DNA of 50,897 nt from Mesorhizobium sp. dw_380 (GTDB taxonomy: Bacteria; Pseudomonadota; Alphaproteobacteria; Rhizobiales; Rhizobiaceae), in the NCBI RefSeq assembly GCF_018588885.1, contig NZ_JAFFIW010000046.1, positions 1-50,897 of the forward strand. The letters run 5' to 3'. Shown here piece after piece: positions 42,620 through 50,377 of the stretch. The number at the start of each line of letters is the position of its first letter. The stretch's first letter is position 1. The notes below the pieces were generated by a model. The model was not told where the DNA came from. It made no database searches and was given only the letters and a program-made list of their open reading frames with translations. A program made the position numbers and the translations under genes.

Positions 42620-42697
42620 GAGGGCGCCGGCGGCCGCGCGTATCGGGACGACTTCACGAAAGCTATCCTGGACAAGTCTGATCTGGTCGGGCGTCAT
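42620..42697 (-). pseudogene. N-terminal remnant of a bacterial globin
   Basis: From ATG 42697, eight bases after GAGGAG, the frame reads MTPDQIRLVQDSFREVVPIR then AAAGAL, matching the first helix of single-domain globins/flavohaemoglobin-like hemin receptors (MTPxQIxLVQxSFxxVVPI). Similarity stops at about residue 26 and continues as unrelated sequence over the end of the 49-residue gene. The start and ribosome site are preserved but the haem pocket is gone. Confidence 0.7.
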
Positions 42698-42929
42698 CGG
42701 CACGCTCCTCTGGTGCGCTGATCGAGACGCTGGCGGCTGGTCTTGGCCCCGCCTTCACGCTGCCGGTTCGCGAGGCCTGAGAGGCAGCCTACGGCTTGCT
42801 CGCAAGTGTCATCATCATCGCCGCCGCCCGCGAGGTCCAACTCGCGGCGTGAGGGCTGGCGCGCACGATGTGACGACGCCCCGACTTGTCATAAGCGTCG
42901 GCATGACAATTTTTGCCACTCGGCTAAGT
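42698..42929. other. Intergenic debris between globin remnant and repeat
   Basis: On the plus strand a short frame ends ETLAAGLGPAFTLPVREA before a stop at 42780, which looks like the tail of a lost gene. Nothing else protein-like is seen. Confidence 0.35.
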
Positions 42930-43026
42930 GCAATTCCAGGAAAAGTGTGTAACGGTTTCCGTCTGGAATCACGCAAAAACAAATAGTTAGAGCGGTTCAA
43001 TGTTTATCAAATACTGAACCGCTCTA
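42930..43026. repeat. Inverted copy of the GACGCAATTCCGG repeat plus AGAGCGGTTCA hairpin
   Basis: 42930-42973 is the 3371-3424 element in inverse orientation (CAATTCCAGGAAAAGTGTGT, then GGTTTCCGTCTGGAAT). 42989-43025 is a hairpin with arms AGAGCGGTTCA and TGAACCGCTCT. Lying 45 bp after the molybdoenzyme stop on the minus strand, the hairpin may terminate that transcript. Confidence 0.85.
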
Positions 43027-43070
43027 ACCTCCCGCGGGCTTCGCGCCCGCATTGGCTTTCCCGTCTTTTT

Positions 43071-44222
43071 TCAAGTGATCTTGATGCGCCGCGTCACCTG
43101 GCCATTGCTCTCCCAGTATGTGTGCTTCTTGGCGATCAAGGGGTCGTCCATTGCTGGTTGAACCTGTCCCGTGGTGCTGACCGCGCGCGAGGTCACCGTG
43201 TGTTCTCCCGGCGAGGGGTTCGCCCATGGCAGGGACCAGATTTTCCAGGCGTGTTCGGCCTCCTCGCTGTGGTCGATGGTTGCCGGCGCCCAGGGCGCTT
43301 GATCGATTTGCACTTCGACCCGGTCGATCGGCGCCCCCCAGGCTGCGCCGACGATGGCGTAGTCCGAGCCTTTCCGGGTGACCTTCGCGGGCGCCGACTT
43401 TAGCAGCGAGCGGCCCACCGAGGTCTCGGCCCATACGGTCTCGCCATTGTGGTCTTCCTCCCGGATGGTGACATAGTCGCGGGCCATCAGCAGGCTCATG
43501 AACCTCGTGTCGCGAACCTCGATGCGCTTCAGCCACTTGACGTTGGCGATCCCGTACCAGCCCGGTGCAATGAGCCGCAGCGGGAAGCCATTGGCCGCCG
43601 GCAAGGCGGCGCCGTTCATTTCATAGCAGAGCAGATTGTCGGGGTTCATCGCATCGGCGAGCGACATGCTGCGAGCGAAGTTCTGCTTCATCTTGACGTC
43701 GCGTATCGGGATCTCGCTTTCGTCAGTACCCCAAAAGACGACCTCGATGCCCTTCTCCAGAACGCCGGCTTCCTTGAGGATCGGCGCCAGCGGCGTCCCT
43801 GCCCAACGGGCGTTGCCGATGCCGCCGGTGAAAAAGGGAAAACCGTGGTTGCCCGAGCATTCCACGGTGAAAACGACCTCCTGGCGCGGCCTCGCCCTAA
43901 TGTCGGCGAGCGTCAACTTCAGGGGCTTCTTGACCAGGCCTCCGATCTCCATGGACCATGTCTTCTCATCGATCGTCGGTCGATTGAAATGCGAGATGCT
44001 GAAGAACTTGTCGTTTGGCGTTATCCAGCTATCCAGATTCTCCCAGACAAGCTGCGTCTTGATGCCTTCTGGATTGGGATTTTCGGTCGGCTGGTCCAGC
44101 CACGGAATGACTTCCTCGCCCGCCTGTGCCGGAAAAGCGTAGGCGCGACGCGAGAGAGCAGCGATTGCGACAAGAGCGGCACTTCCTTGAACAAGAAGTT
44201 CCCTGCGTTGAATGCCATGCAT
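43071..44222 (-). CDS. Tat-exported sulfite-oxidase-type molybdoenzyme
   Basis: 383 residues from ATG 44222 after GGGAGG. A Tat signal (IQRRELLVQGSAALVAIAAL) leads to an oxidoreductase molybdopterin-binding domain: PNDKFFSISHFNRP, FTVECSGNHGFPFF with the Mo-ligating Cys, LCYEMNGAALPAANGFPLRL and PGWYGIANVKWLKRI. The C-terminal dimerisation domain (Mo-co_dimer) runs from about 285 with GAAWGAPIDRVEVQID and ends RRIKIT. It resembles SorA/SoxC-like sulfite dehydrogenase without a haem domain, so electrons must go to a separate cytochrome not seen in this window. Confidence 0.92.
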   Translation of the reverse strand: MHGIQRRELLVQGSAALVAIAALSRRAYAFPAQAGEEVIPWLDQPTENPNPEGIKTQLVWENLDSWITPNDKFFSISHFNRPTIDEKTWSMEIGGLVKKPLKLTLADIRARPRQEVVFTVECSGNHGFPFFTGGIGNARWAGTPLAPILKEAGVLEKGIEVVFWGTDESEIPIRDVKMKQNFARSMSLADAMNPDNLLCYEMNGAALPAANGFPLRLIAPGWYGIANVKWLKRIEVRDTRFMSLLMARDYVTIREEDHNGETVWAETSVGRSLLKSAPAKVTRKGSDYAIVGAAWGAPIDRVEVQIDQAPWAPATIDHSEEAEHAWKIWSLPWANPSPGEHTVTSRAVSTTGQVQPAMDDPLIAKKHTYWESNGQVTRRIKIT

Positions 44223-44428
44223 GTTGTTTACCTCCCAGTTGATCCGGAGCAGGCTGCAACGTGCGTTAGGCCGTAGCCCGATCACGGATAGGCGACACAA
44301 TGAAAGCTCTGCCCAGCCGGAAGTATCCGGATAGGTCAGGCAATCACCGACGCACCTCAAGCATGTGTTGGACGAAACTCTAGCTTGGTTTCGCAATCCA
44401 AGAGTGCGCCTTTGTAAAAGAAGTGTCC
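44223..44428. other. Upstream region of the molybdoenzyme
   Basis: Contains the promoter of the molybdoenzyme gene (not resolved by eye) and no supportable gene. Confidence 0.4.
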
Positions 44429-44471
44429 ACAACTTGGACGGGACATGACAACAACTTCGACGGGACATGAC
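44429..44471. repeat. Two 21-bp direct repeats, possible insertion-sequence end
   Basis: ACAACTTGGACGGGACATGAC (44429-44449, one base over the quoted limit in total length) and the same with TTCG for TTGG at 44451-44471 follow GTGTCC. Short tandem repeats of this kind with a GTGTCCAC edge occur at ends of IS21-like elements. No transposase gene is present nearby, so it would be a relic. Confidence 0.4.
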
Positions 44472-44549
44472 ATTTTTTGTGGCATTCCAGACCGGTTTTC
44501 CGGCGCTGCCAAAATCATTGCTGCCCAAATCGCAACAGGCCCGGCGCCC

Positions 44550-44578
44550 GCCGCGATCGAACAAGCCGCGCGCAGCCT
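44550..44578. repeat. Fragment of the DUF2934-type gene 3' end
   Basis: 29 bases, GCCGCGATCGAACAAGCCGC onward, differ at one position from 42376-42404 and encode AAIEQAARSL in the same phase. It ends abruptly before the small minus-strand gene at 44583. Confidence 0.7.
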
Positions 44579-44582
44579 GCTC

Positions 44583-44762
44583 CTAGCGGCTCGCCCGGCG
44601 CGGTGCGGAGAGCGCGTCAAGCCGGTCTTGCAGGTGACCATTGAGAACGATCATTTCCTTCAGCGTCTTCACCGGGTCGCCCTTGTGCTGTGCAATGAAC
44701 TTGTCGGCGATTGCTTGCAAGGCTGCTTCCTGGCGGCTGTCCAGCGTCACAATGTGGTCCAT
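44583..44762 (-). CDS. Small hypothetical protein
   Basis: 59 residues from ATG 44762: a helical protein with LDSRQEAALQAIADKFIAQH, GDPVKTLKEMIVLNGHLQDR and LDALSAPRR. The ribosome site is weak. The pattern resembles small phage- or plasmid-type proteins, but no family is recognised. It lies between repeat fragments and is divergent from the TTG-started gene at 44898. Confidence 0.55.
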   Translation of the reverse strand: MDHIVTLDSRQEAALQAIADKFIAQHKGDPVKTLKEMIVLNGHLQDRLDALSAPRRASR

Positions 44763-44897
44763 GGGGGTTGCTCGAAAAGCTTGTGCCCACAGTGAACAAA
44801 AACGGAACAAAATTGTCAAGGGCGAATTGACTCCGCGAGGAATGAGTTCCTATCTGGGCGGGAGGTGGGGCGGTCGCTCACAACAGGGAGAGCCGCA

Positions 44898-45158
44898 TTG
44901 GGCAGACGCAAGAGCCGCTATGACAGATTGTTCCGGTCGGACGCGGAAGCGATAATCCGCGACGCGCTTGACCTGCGCAAAACCATCCTGGCGGCGCAAC
45001 TGCACCTCAAGGCCAATGGCGAGATGTTCTGGCTGCTCGCGGGGCTCGTGGACAAGCTGCACGAAGCGTTGGCCGCGGTGGCTGAAAAGGAACCGGACTT
45101 CCGCATGAGCGGCCTTGGCCTTTTGCCGCTTGGCGAGGACTATTCGGGCCGGGAATGA
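44898..45158 (+). CDS. Small hypothetical protein with TTG start
   Basis: 86 residues from TTG 44898, seven bases after GGGAGAG; upstream in-frame starts have no ribosome site. It reads GRRKSRYDRLFRSDAEAIIR, DLRKTILAAQLHLKANGEMF and WLLAGLVDKLHEALAAVAEK, all helical. Unknown family. Its stop is three bases from the next start, so it pairs with the zinc-ribbon gene. Confidence 0.6.
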   Translation: MGRRKSRYDRLFRSDAEAIIRDALDLRKTILAAQLHLKANGEMFWLLAGLVDKLHEALAAVAEKEPDFRMSGLGLLPLGEDYSGRE

Positions 45159-45161
45159 CCC

Positions 45162-45422
45162 ATGGCCGGGCCAATGGACAGCGTTGGGCGAGCGGCCAAG
45201 GCCAACATGCTGCTCATCGTGGAATGCGGCCATTGCTGGCATGTCGGCCGCTTCCGCGCCAACGACGTGGCCAAGGTGGTGGGATGGAACAAACCGCTGG
45301 AAACCATCCGCTTCCGCTGCAAGCGTTGCGGCCGCGGGGATGCCACCGTGAAAACCCAGTTTATCGACCAGGACCACCCGCCGAAGGGCTACATCTGGGT
45401 GATGCAGAAGTACAAGGCTTAG
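45162..45422 (+). CDS. Small zinc-ribbon protein
   Basis: 86 residues. Two CxxC knuckles, ECGHCWHVGRF and FRCKRCGRGD, are separated by about 28 residues and form a zinc ribbon; a C-terminal KGYIWVMQKYKA tail follows. Possibly a nucleic-acid-binding protein. Its end overlaps the end of the convergent SRAP gene by four bases. Small genes of this type are common in prophage remnants. Confidence 0.7.
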   Translation: MAGPMDSVGRAAKANMLLIVECGHCWHVGRFRANDVAKVVGWNKPLETIRFRCKRCGRGDATVKTQFIDQDHPPKGYIWVMQKYKA

Positions 45423-46132
45423 AACAGCGAGCCCTGCACCGGCGGCGGTGTTTGCGACGGAACCTTGATCTGCGTCGCCGGCTTCTCGACAATCACAAGA
45501 GCATCGTCCGGTGCCGTGCGCTGCAGCCGTTTCGCCTCCGACCATGGCGCGGTAAGCCACGTCTCCGTTTGTTCCTGCGTCGTCAGGATCACCGGCATTG
45601 CTTTCTCGTGGATAGGCTTGATGAGGGCGTTGGGTGCGGTCGTCAAGAAGCCGTAGACCTCATGATCGCCCGGGCCTTCCCTGACCTTGCGCACTCCTTG
45701 CCAACGCGTCCACAGGCCGGCGAAAAAGAACAGGGGGCGGTCCTCACTGAGGGCGAACCAGAAGTTCCGCTGGATGCCGCCCGTCTCGGGGTCCTTGTCG
45801 CCCGGCGTCGGGCTGGGCTCGGCGAAGCTCGTCACCGGAACGACGCAACGGTGCTCCACCCCGACATATTGCTGCCAGTGCCCATATTGCGGATTGCGGA
45901 TATTGGTCGTGCCGGCGTCGGCGTTGCCCCTGACCCGCTCCAGCGGCGTCGGCATTCCCCATCGCAGGTTCGCAAGCTCGCGCTCGCCGTCCGGTGCGTT
46001 GCGAACCACCGGGCCGAACTGATTGGGGTAGATATCGATGGATGGCTCGAGGTTGCCCAGGATGTCGCGCAAAGCGCGGGTCCACTGGCGGACGGCTTCC
46101 TGCGAGGTGGTGATGTTGTAGAGGTTGCACAT
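45419..46132 (-). CDS. SRAP family protein (YedK/HMCES-like)
   Basis: 237 residues from ATG 46132. Cys2 (MCNLYN) is the catalytic residue that forms a thiazolidine crosslink with abasic sites in single-stranded DNA. Other conserved parts are LRWGMPTPLER, NIRNPQYGHWQQYV, HRCVVPVTSFAEP (Glu), FFAGLWTRWQG and KAMPVILT with the active-site His in IHEKAMP. It protects abasic sites during replication; often SOS-linked. It may have travelled with the neighbouring small genes. Confidence 0.9.
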   Translation of the reverse strand: MCNLYNITTSQEAVRQWTRALRDILGNLEPSIDIYPNQFGPVVRNAPDGERELANLRWGMPTPLERVRGNADAGTTNIRNPQYGHWQQYVGVEHRCVVPVTSFAEPSPTPGDKDPETGGIQRNFWFALSEDRPLFFFAGLWTRWQGVRKVREGPGDHEVYGFLTTAPNALIKPIHEKAMPVILTTQEQTETWLTAPWSEAKRLQRTAPDDALVIVEKPATQIKVPSQTPPPVQGSLF

Positions 46133-46214
46133 CGCAACATTCTGCCGTGAGGGCGCGGCGTCGGCTAGTCGGAAAGTTGGGAGGGAAATGCGTATTGCGG
46201 TTTCACCGATTGGT

Positions 46215-46309
46215 GCCGCGATCCAACAAGCCGCCCGCGCCCCCAAGCCAAAAGGCGGCGCACGCCTCAGGAGGGCCAAGCGAAATGATCAGGAAACTCA
46301 AGGACGGAA
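46215..46309. repeat. Second fragment of the DUF2934/49-residue gene junction
   Basis: 95 bases match 42376-42471 with one deletion and a few substitutions. They include the end of the DUF2934-type gene (AAIQQAARAPK), the ribosome site and the first codons MIRKLKDGS of the 49-residue gene. The copy is broken off after the GGACGGAA sequence. Confidence 0.85.
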
Positions 46310-46486
46310 GCTCGCCTTCGGTGCGTCGTTGCCTGCGGTTCCACTCCGAAAATGGCACTCGACTGTAGCGCTGAATAAGCGTGGGCTATTTGATGGGTAG
46401 GTGCAAGAGCCTCAATTCACTCGGGCTCCGCCTCTATTAATCACTTTTTGTCAGTGTTAAATGTCGCGGAACAGTGGGGCATAGCT
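46310..46486. promoter_or_regulatory. A/T-richer upstream region of a three-gene operon
   Basis: Base composition drops sharply here compared with the flanks. A promoter is likely (for example TTGTCA near 46448 and A/T-rich DNA before it), but no -35/-10 pair was assigned with confidence. Confidence 0.4.
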
Positions 46487-47215
46487 ATGACCGCCAAATG
46501 GCTGGTTGAAAATCTGAGGCTTTCCGTTTTCTCAAACGAAGCGGTGAAGGGGTCCGAAAGTGATTGGTCGCGCCTAACGGGCCAAGAGGAAGCCGAGTCA
46601 AGACAAGCTGTGCCGGCGGGTCGTATTTACGCTGGCGAGTTTGGGCCGGGAAGGCTAAGTTTCTCCTATCAAGCGTCGCGTGCTGACATCATCTTGGCCC
46701 AAAGCCAATCGATGGAATCCGACCACGATCTGCCGGTGTTCGCAGAGTTTGACCAAGCTACCGATGCATTCGTTGAGACAGTGACCGGATGGCTTGAGAC
46801 TGCTGCTTTCCCAATAGTTCGCATTGCATTTGGTGGCGTAATTCTCCAACGCGCTGAGGACTTCCAGCACGCAAATCGATTGTTGGGAGACTACGTCCGC
46901 TCTGCTAAAGTCGAAGACAGGGTAAAGGATTTTCTAATAAGGACTAATTGGCCCACCAACAGCAAAGTGAATGGCGCGGAATTAAACCGAATAACTGCGT
47001 TTTCTGCGATGCGTATATTGTCTGGCGCGGTTAGCCTCGGCGCGGAAAATGGCATGGTAGCGATGGGTGAGCCAGTTTTTGCCGTCAGATTGGAAATTGA
47101 TCACAGCACGGATGCGGCAAACGCAAAACAATTTGAGAAATCGCTGTTAGTGCCCATATTTATGGAACTTGTAGATCTAGCACGCGAGAATGTTGAGACT
47201 GGTGAGTGCCCATGA
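46487..47215 (+). CDS. Unknown protein, first gene of a three-gene operon
   Basis: 242 residues from ATG 46487; TTG 46448 is also open. It reads as a mixed alpha/beta protein: KWLVENLRLSVFSNEAVKG, RIYAGEFGPGRLSFSYQASR, a central VRIAFGGVILQRAEDFQHAN and a C-terminal KQFEKSLLVPIFMELVDLAR. The arrangement of an Arg-bearing beta strand followed by helices faintly recalls the sporadic TIGR04255 group, but I cannot confirm this. Codon use is less GC-rich than in neighbouring genes. ATGA overlap with the next gene. Confidence 0.65.
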   Translation: MTAKWLVENLRLSVFSNEAVKGSESDWSRLTGQEEAESRQAVPAGRIYAGEFGPGRLSFSYQASRADIILAQSQSMESDHDLPVFAEFDQATDAFVETVTGWLETAAFPIVRIAFGGVILQRAEDFQHANRLLGDYVRSAKVEDRVKDFLIRTNWPTNSKVNGAELNRITAFSAMRILSGAVSLGAENGMVAMGEPVFAVRLEIDHSTDAANAKQFEKSLLVPIFMELVDLARENVETGECP

Positions 47216-47886
47216 ATGCGTTCGCTGCGGCCAATATCACCGCACCAATTTTGCCGCTAAATGCCTTTAACCCGATGGATGGTGAGTTCTCCCATCCGCA
47301 GGGATCCACGCTGATTAGCGCAAACATTACGGCGAGACCAGAATTCTCAATTTTCGCCGATTGGCACGCCGTCTCTTCGGCTCCAAGATCGGAGCCGAAG
47401 GCTTGGCAGCCTATTACTTTTGATGTCGCGCTGCCCTTTAGGACGGACTTGGAAAGACCCTTCCGCGCCCGGCTTTTGTTGGCATTGCTCACCCGAGAAA
47501 ATGCCACCAGCAGGCGACTCGATGCTCTCAAAATTAGGGATAGGCTGGCCAGCTATGCCAAGTACGAGTCGCGAGATTGGGACGGCTTCGATGCCGATCC
47601 AATTTCAGCGGGTACCCGAAAGGCCGCTACAAATTTCTTGGCAGCGTTGCCTAGAATGCTTTCAGCCCCCGAAATTGCACCCGGCACGGATGGGACAATA
47701 GCCCTTGAATGGCTCTGGAACAGCGGTAGCCTTCGTAAGCTGTTCATAGATATCGGACCGGGTAATGTTTGGAAGGGCTACTGGAGGCGCATGGATGGGC
47801 AAAGTGGAATCTTGCCTCCTAAACCGATCGCGACTGATAGTCTGAAGTTTGATTTGGCAAGTCTCGTGCGAAGGCTGAATAGTTAA
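47212..47886 (+). CDS. Unknown protein with WDGxxADPIS and DGTIALEW motifs
   Basis: 224 residues from ATG 47212. The N-terminal half (FAAANITAPILPLNAFNPMD) looks beta-rich. The C-terminal half contains SYAKYESRDWDGFDADPIS, then helix KAATNFLAALPRML, APEIAPGTDGTIALEWLW and LRKLFIDIGPGNVWKG. This WDG...LP...P-x-I-x-P-x-x-DG-x-I-x-LEW pattern recurs in uncharacterised bacterial proteins in my recollection, but no function is known to me. Translationally coupled to the first gene. Confidence 0.65.
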   Translation: MNAFAAANITAPILPLNAFNPMDGEFSHPQGSTLISANITARPEFSIFADWHAVSSAPRSEPKAWQPITFDVALPFRTDLERPFRARLLLALLTRENATSRRLDALKIRDRLASYAKYESRDWDGFDADPISAGTRKAATNFLAALPRMLSAPEIAPGTDGTIALEWLWNSGSLRKLFIDIGPGNVWKGYWRRMDGQSGILPPKPIATDSLKFDLASLVRRLNS

Positions 47887-47887
47887 T

Positions 47888-48355
47888 ATGGCGCTGAATG
47901 CGGGGGACGGCGCAGATGCTGCGGACTACTGGCTCCGTGTGCTTACTAACACGGATTATTGGAAGGCAGATGGTACGCTCCACAATGCTGCCTTTGGTGG
48001 AAAGGCCATAGGTCAGCCCGACGCGCGTCCATGGAGTATCGAATTTTCTGGGCGCTTGCTATCTCTCGTCAAGGATGTGGAAAAGGAAGCGATTGAATTC
48101 TGCGGCGACAAAATGCCGTTTGCAGGGGTCATGTATCAAAGCGTTGAAAATCTCCGCACCGATGGTAGCGCCGCAATCCCAAGCTTCCCAACTAACGTGA
48201 TTTATACGCCAAAAGATTCTGATCCGGCCCACGGCGATCTAGTTGCTTACGGGCCTAGTGTCGAACATAAGTACGCGCTGCGAGACTGGCTGCAGGACAT
48301 TATTCAGGCCGTCCTTCCGGACAAATGTAACGTGGTCGAGCAACTGCGACGCTAG
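47888..48355 (+). CDS. Unknown protein, third gene of the operon
   Basis: 155 residues starting one base after the previous stop. It has WLRVLTNTDYWKADGTLHNA, EFSGRLLSLVKDVEKEAIEF and IPSFPTNVIYTPKDSDPAHG before YGPSVEHKYALRDWLQDIIQ. The N-x-x-YTP-x-x-x-DPAH segment may be a functional loop. No family recognised. Shares the low-GC character of its two partners. Confidence 0.62.
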   Translation: MALNAGDGADAADYWLRVLTNTDYWKADGTLHNAAFGGKAIGQPDARPWSIEFSGRLLSLVKDVEKEAIEFCGDKMPFAGVMYQSVENLRTDGSAAIPSFPTNVIYTPKDSDPAHGDLVAYGPSVEHKYALRDWLQDIIQAVLPDKCNVVEQLRR

Positions 48356-48538
48356 GCGTGCGCCTTGAAATATCGCGTGGCTGGTGAGCGCGGTCGCCCC
48401 TCGGGTGCCACCCCACCCCATCCACTAACCTCGAATGCTTTGTCTATGTCGGGATGGATAACGAATGGCAACAGGCGTTGTGGCCACCCAGCCACAGAAG
48501 GTAGCCGCGCCAGCTCTTAACGGCCTCCAACTGCAAAA

Positions 48539-48553
48539 TTAACCATTCGTTAA
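48539..48553. promoter_or_regulatory. CtrA-type box TTAA-N7-TTAA upstream of minC
   Basis: TTAACCATTCGTTAACC matches the CtrA consensus, 46 bp ahead of GTG 48599. CtrA control of the Min system is documented in Sinorhizobium, as I recall, which makes this a strong candidate. Confidence 0.7.
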
Positions 48554-48598
48554 CCATTCTCTCGCTAGCGTTTACCTCTCAGTAAGGATTCGCCAGCC

Positions 48599-49489
48599 GT
48601 GACCTTTGCCGCTCCCCTCGAGGCCAAATCCATTCGCTTTCGCGCCCGCTCCTTCGTCGCTTTCACGTTGACGCCGGAGGCGCCGCTGGCGGAGTGGCTG
48701 GTGGGGCTGGATCACTGGATCGGCAACTCGCCGGGCTATTTTGCCGGGCGGCCGGTGCTGCTCGATCTCAACGTGCTGAAGCCTGAAGCCGGCGAGATCG
48801 CGGCGCTGGTGGCGGAGCTGGGTACGCGCGGCATCCGCATCTATGCCATCGAGCTCGACGGGGCTTCGCTCGGCCCCGAACTGCCGCCGCTGCTGGTCGG
48901 CGCCAAGGAGGCGACGACGGATGGGCTGCTGCCCGGCCGCAAGGGCAGGGCGGAGATTTCCGACATGGCCGACGGCGGCGCGGCGGAAGCCCGCGTGGAT
49001 GCGCGCGCGGATACGGGTCGCGCGGGCAAGGCCAAGCTGGAAGCTGACAGAGCGGACGAGGCGGGCAAGGCCAAGCTGGAAACGGGCAAGGCGGACGAAA
49101 CGGGCAAGGCTGGCGCAAGCAAGGCGGGCGAAAGCGGGCCGCAGGTGGCGCACTACGATTCGGGCACGCTGATGATCAAGGCGCCGATCCGCTCCGGCCA
49201 GACGATCATGCATGCGCATGGCGATGTCATCGTGCTCGGCTCGGTCGCGTCCGGTTCGGAGATCGTCGCGGCGGGTTCGATCCATGTCTACGGCACGCTG
49301 CGCGGGCGCGCTTCGGCGGGAGCGCTCGGCAACACCGGCGCGCGCATCTTCTGTCGCCGCAACGAGGCCGAGCTTCTGTCGGTCGACGGCTGGTACATCA
49401 CCGCCGAGGAGATGGAAGGGGTGTCGCGCGGAAAACCAGTGCAGGCCTTTCTCGACGGCGAGGGCCTGCGGGTCGAGACATTGAGCTGA
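48599..49489 (+). CDS. minC: Septum-site determining protein MinC
   Basis: 296 residues from GTG 48599, with AAGGA upstream. N-terminal MinC domain (about 1-105): SIRFRARSFVAFTLTPEAPL and GRPVLLDLNVLKPEAGEI. C-terminal beta-helix domain (about 180-295): HYDSGTLMIKAPIRSGQTIM, GDVIVLGSVASGSEIVAAGS and GALGNTGARIFCRRNEAEL. The linker is longer than in E. coli and contains a 13-residue repeat (GKAKLEADRADEA, GKAKLETGKADET). Inhibits FtsZ assembly away from midcell together with MinD. Confidence 0.95.
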   Translation: MTFAAPLEAKSIRFRARSFVAFTLTPEAPLAEWLVGLDHWIGNSPGYFAGRPVLLDLNVLKPEAGEIAALVAELGTRGIRIYAIELDGASLGPELPPLLVGAKEATTDGLLPGRKGRAEISDMADGGAAEARVDARADTGRAGKAKLEADRADEAGKAKLETGKADETGKAGASKAGESGPQVAHYDSGTLMIKAPIRSGQTIMHAHGDVIVLGSVASGSEIVAAGSIHVYGTLRGRASAGALGNTGARIFCRRNEAELLSVDGWYITAEEMEGVSRGKPVQAFLDGEGLRVETLS

Positions 49490-49561
49490 GAACGGCCGTC
49501 AGGGCGGCCGGAGGCCGGCAAGCCGGCCAGGGATAACAACGACAACAACGGAGGCATTTTG

Positions 49562-50377
49562 ATGGGCAAGGTAGTGGTGGTCACCTCAGGCAAGGGGGGC
49601 GTCGGCAAGACCACCTCGACGGCGGCTCTGGGAGCCGCCGTGGCCAAGACCGGCAAGAAGGTGGCGCTCGTCGATTTCGACGTCGGCCTCAGGAATCTCG
49701 ACCTGATCATGGGCGCCGAGCGGCGCGTCGTGTTCGACCTCGTCAACGTCATCCAGGGCACGGCCAAGCTGTCGCAGGCGCTGATCCGCGACAAGCGGGT
49801 CGAAACGCTGTTCCTGCTGCCGGCCTCGCAGACGCGCGACAAGGACGCGCTGACCGAGGAAGGCGTCGGCCAGGTCATCGAAAAACTGCGCTCGGTATTC
49901 GACTACGTGTTCTGCGACAGCCCGGCCGGCATCGAGCGCGGCGCGCAGCTCGCCATGCGCTTTGCCGACGAGGCGGTCATCGTCACCAACCCGGAAGTGT
50001 CGTCGGTGCGCGATTCCGACCGCATCATCGGCCTGCTCGACGCCCGCACCATGCGCGCCGAACAGGGCGAGCAGATCGCCAAGCACGTGCTGGTGACGCG
50101 CTATGACGCGGCGCGCGCGGCGCGCGGCCAAATGCTCTCCATCGACGATGTCCTGGAGATCCTGTCGGTGCCGCTGCTCGGCATCATCCCCGAAAGCCAG
50201 GATGTGCTCAGGGCCTCCAACCTCGGTTCGCCGGTGACGCTGTCGGAGCCGCTCAACACCGCGGCCAAGGCCTATCTCGACGCCGCAAGGCGGCTCGAAG
50301 GCGAGGAATTGCCTGTTATCGTGCCGTTCGAGCGCAAGGGCTTCCTCGATCGTCTGTTGGGAAGGAGGGCGGCATGA
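49562..50377 (+). CDS. minD: Septum-site determining ATPase MinD
   Basis: 271 residues from ATG 49562 (GGAGG seven bases upstream). Deviant Walker A SGKGGVGKTTSTAALGAAVA, FDVGLRNLDLIMGAE (Walker A') and CDSPAGIERGAQLAM (Walker B) are intact. The C-terminus FERKGFLDRLLGRRAA is the amphipathic membrane-targeting helix. It cycles between membrane and cytoplasm and recruits MinC. Confidence 0.97.
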   Translation: MGKVVVVTSGKGGVGKTTSTAALGAAVAKTGKKVALVDFDVGLRNLDLIMGAERRVVFDLVNVIQGTAKLSQALIRDKRVETLFLLPASQTRDKDALTEEGVGQVIEKLRSVFDYVFCDSPAGIERGAQLAMRFADEAVIVTNPEVSSVRDSDRIIGLLDARTMRAEQGEQIAKHVLVTRYDAARAARGQMLSIDDVLEILSVPLLGIIPESQDVLRASNLGSPVTLSEPLNTAAKAYLDAARRLEGEELPVIVPFERKGFLDRLLGRRAA

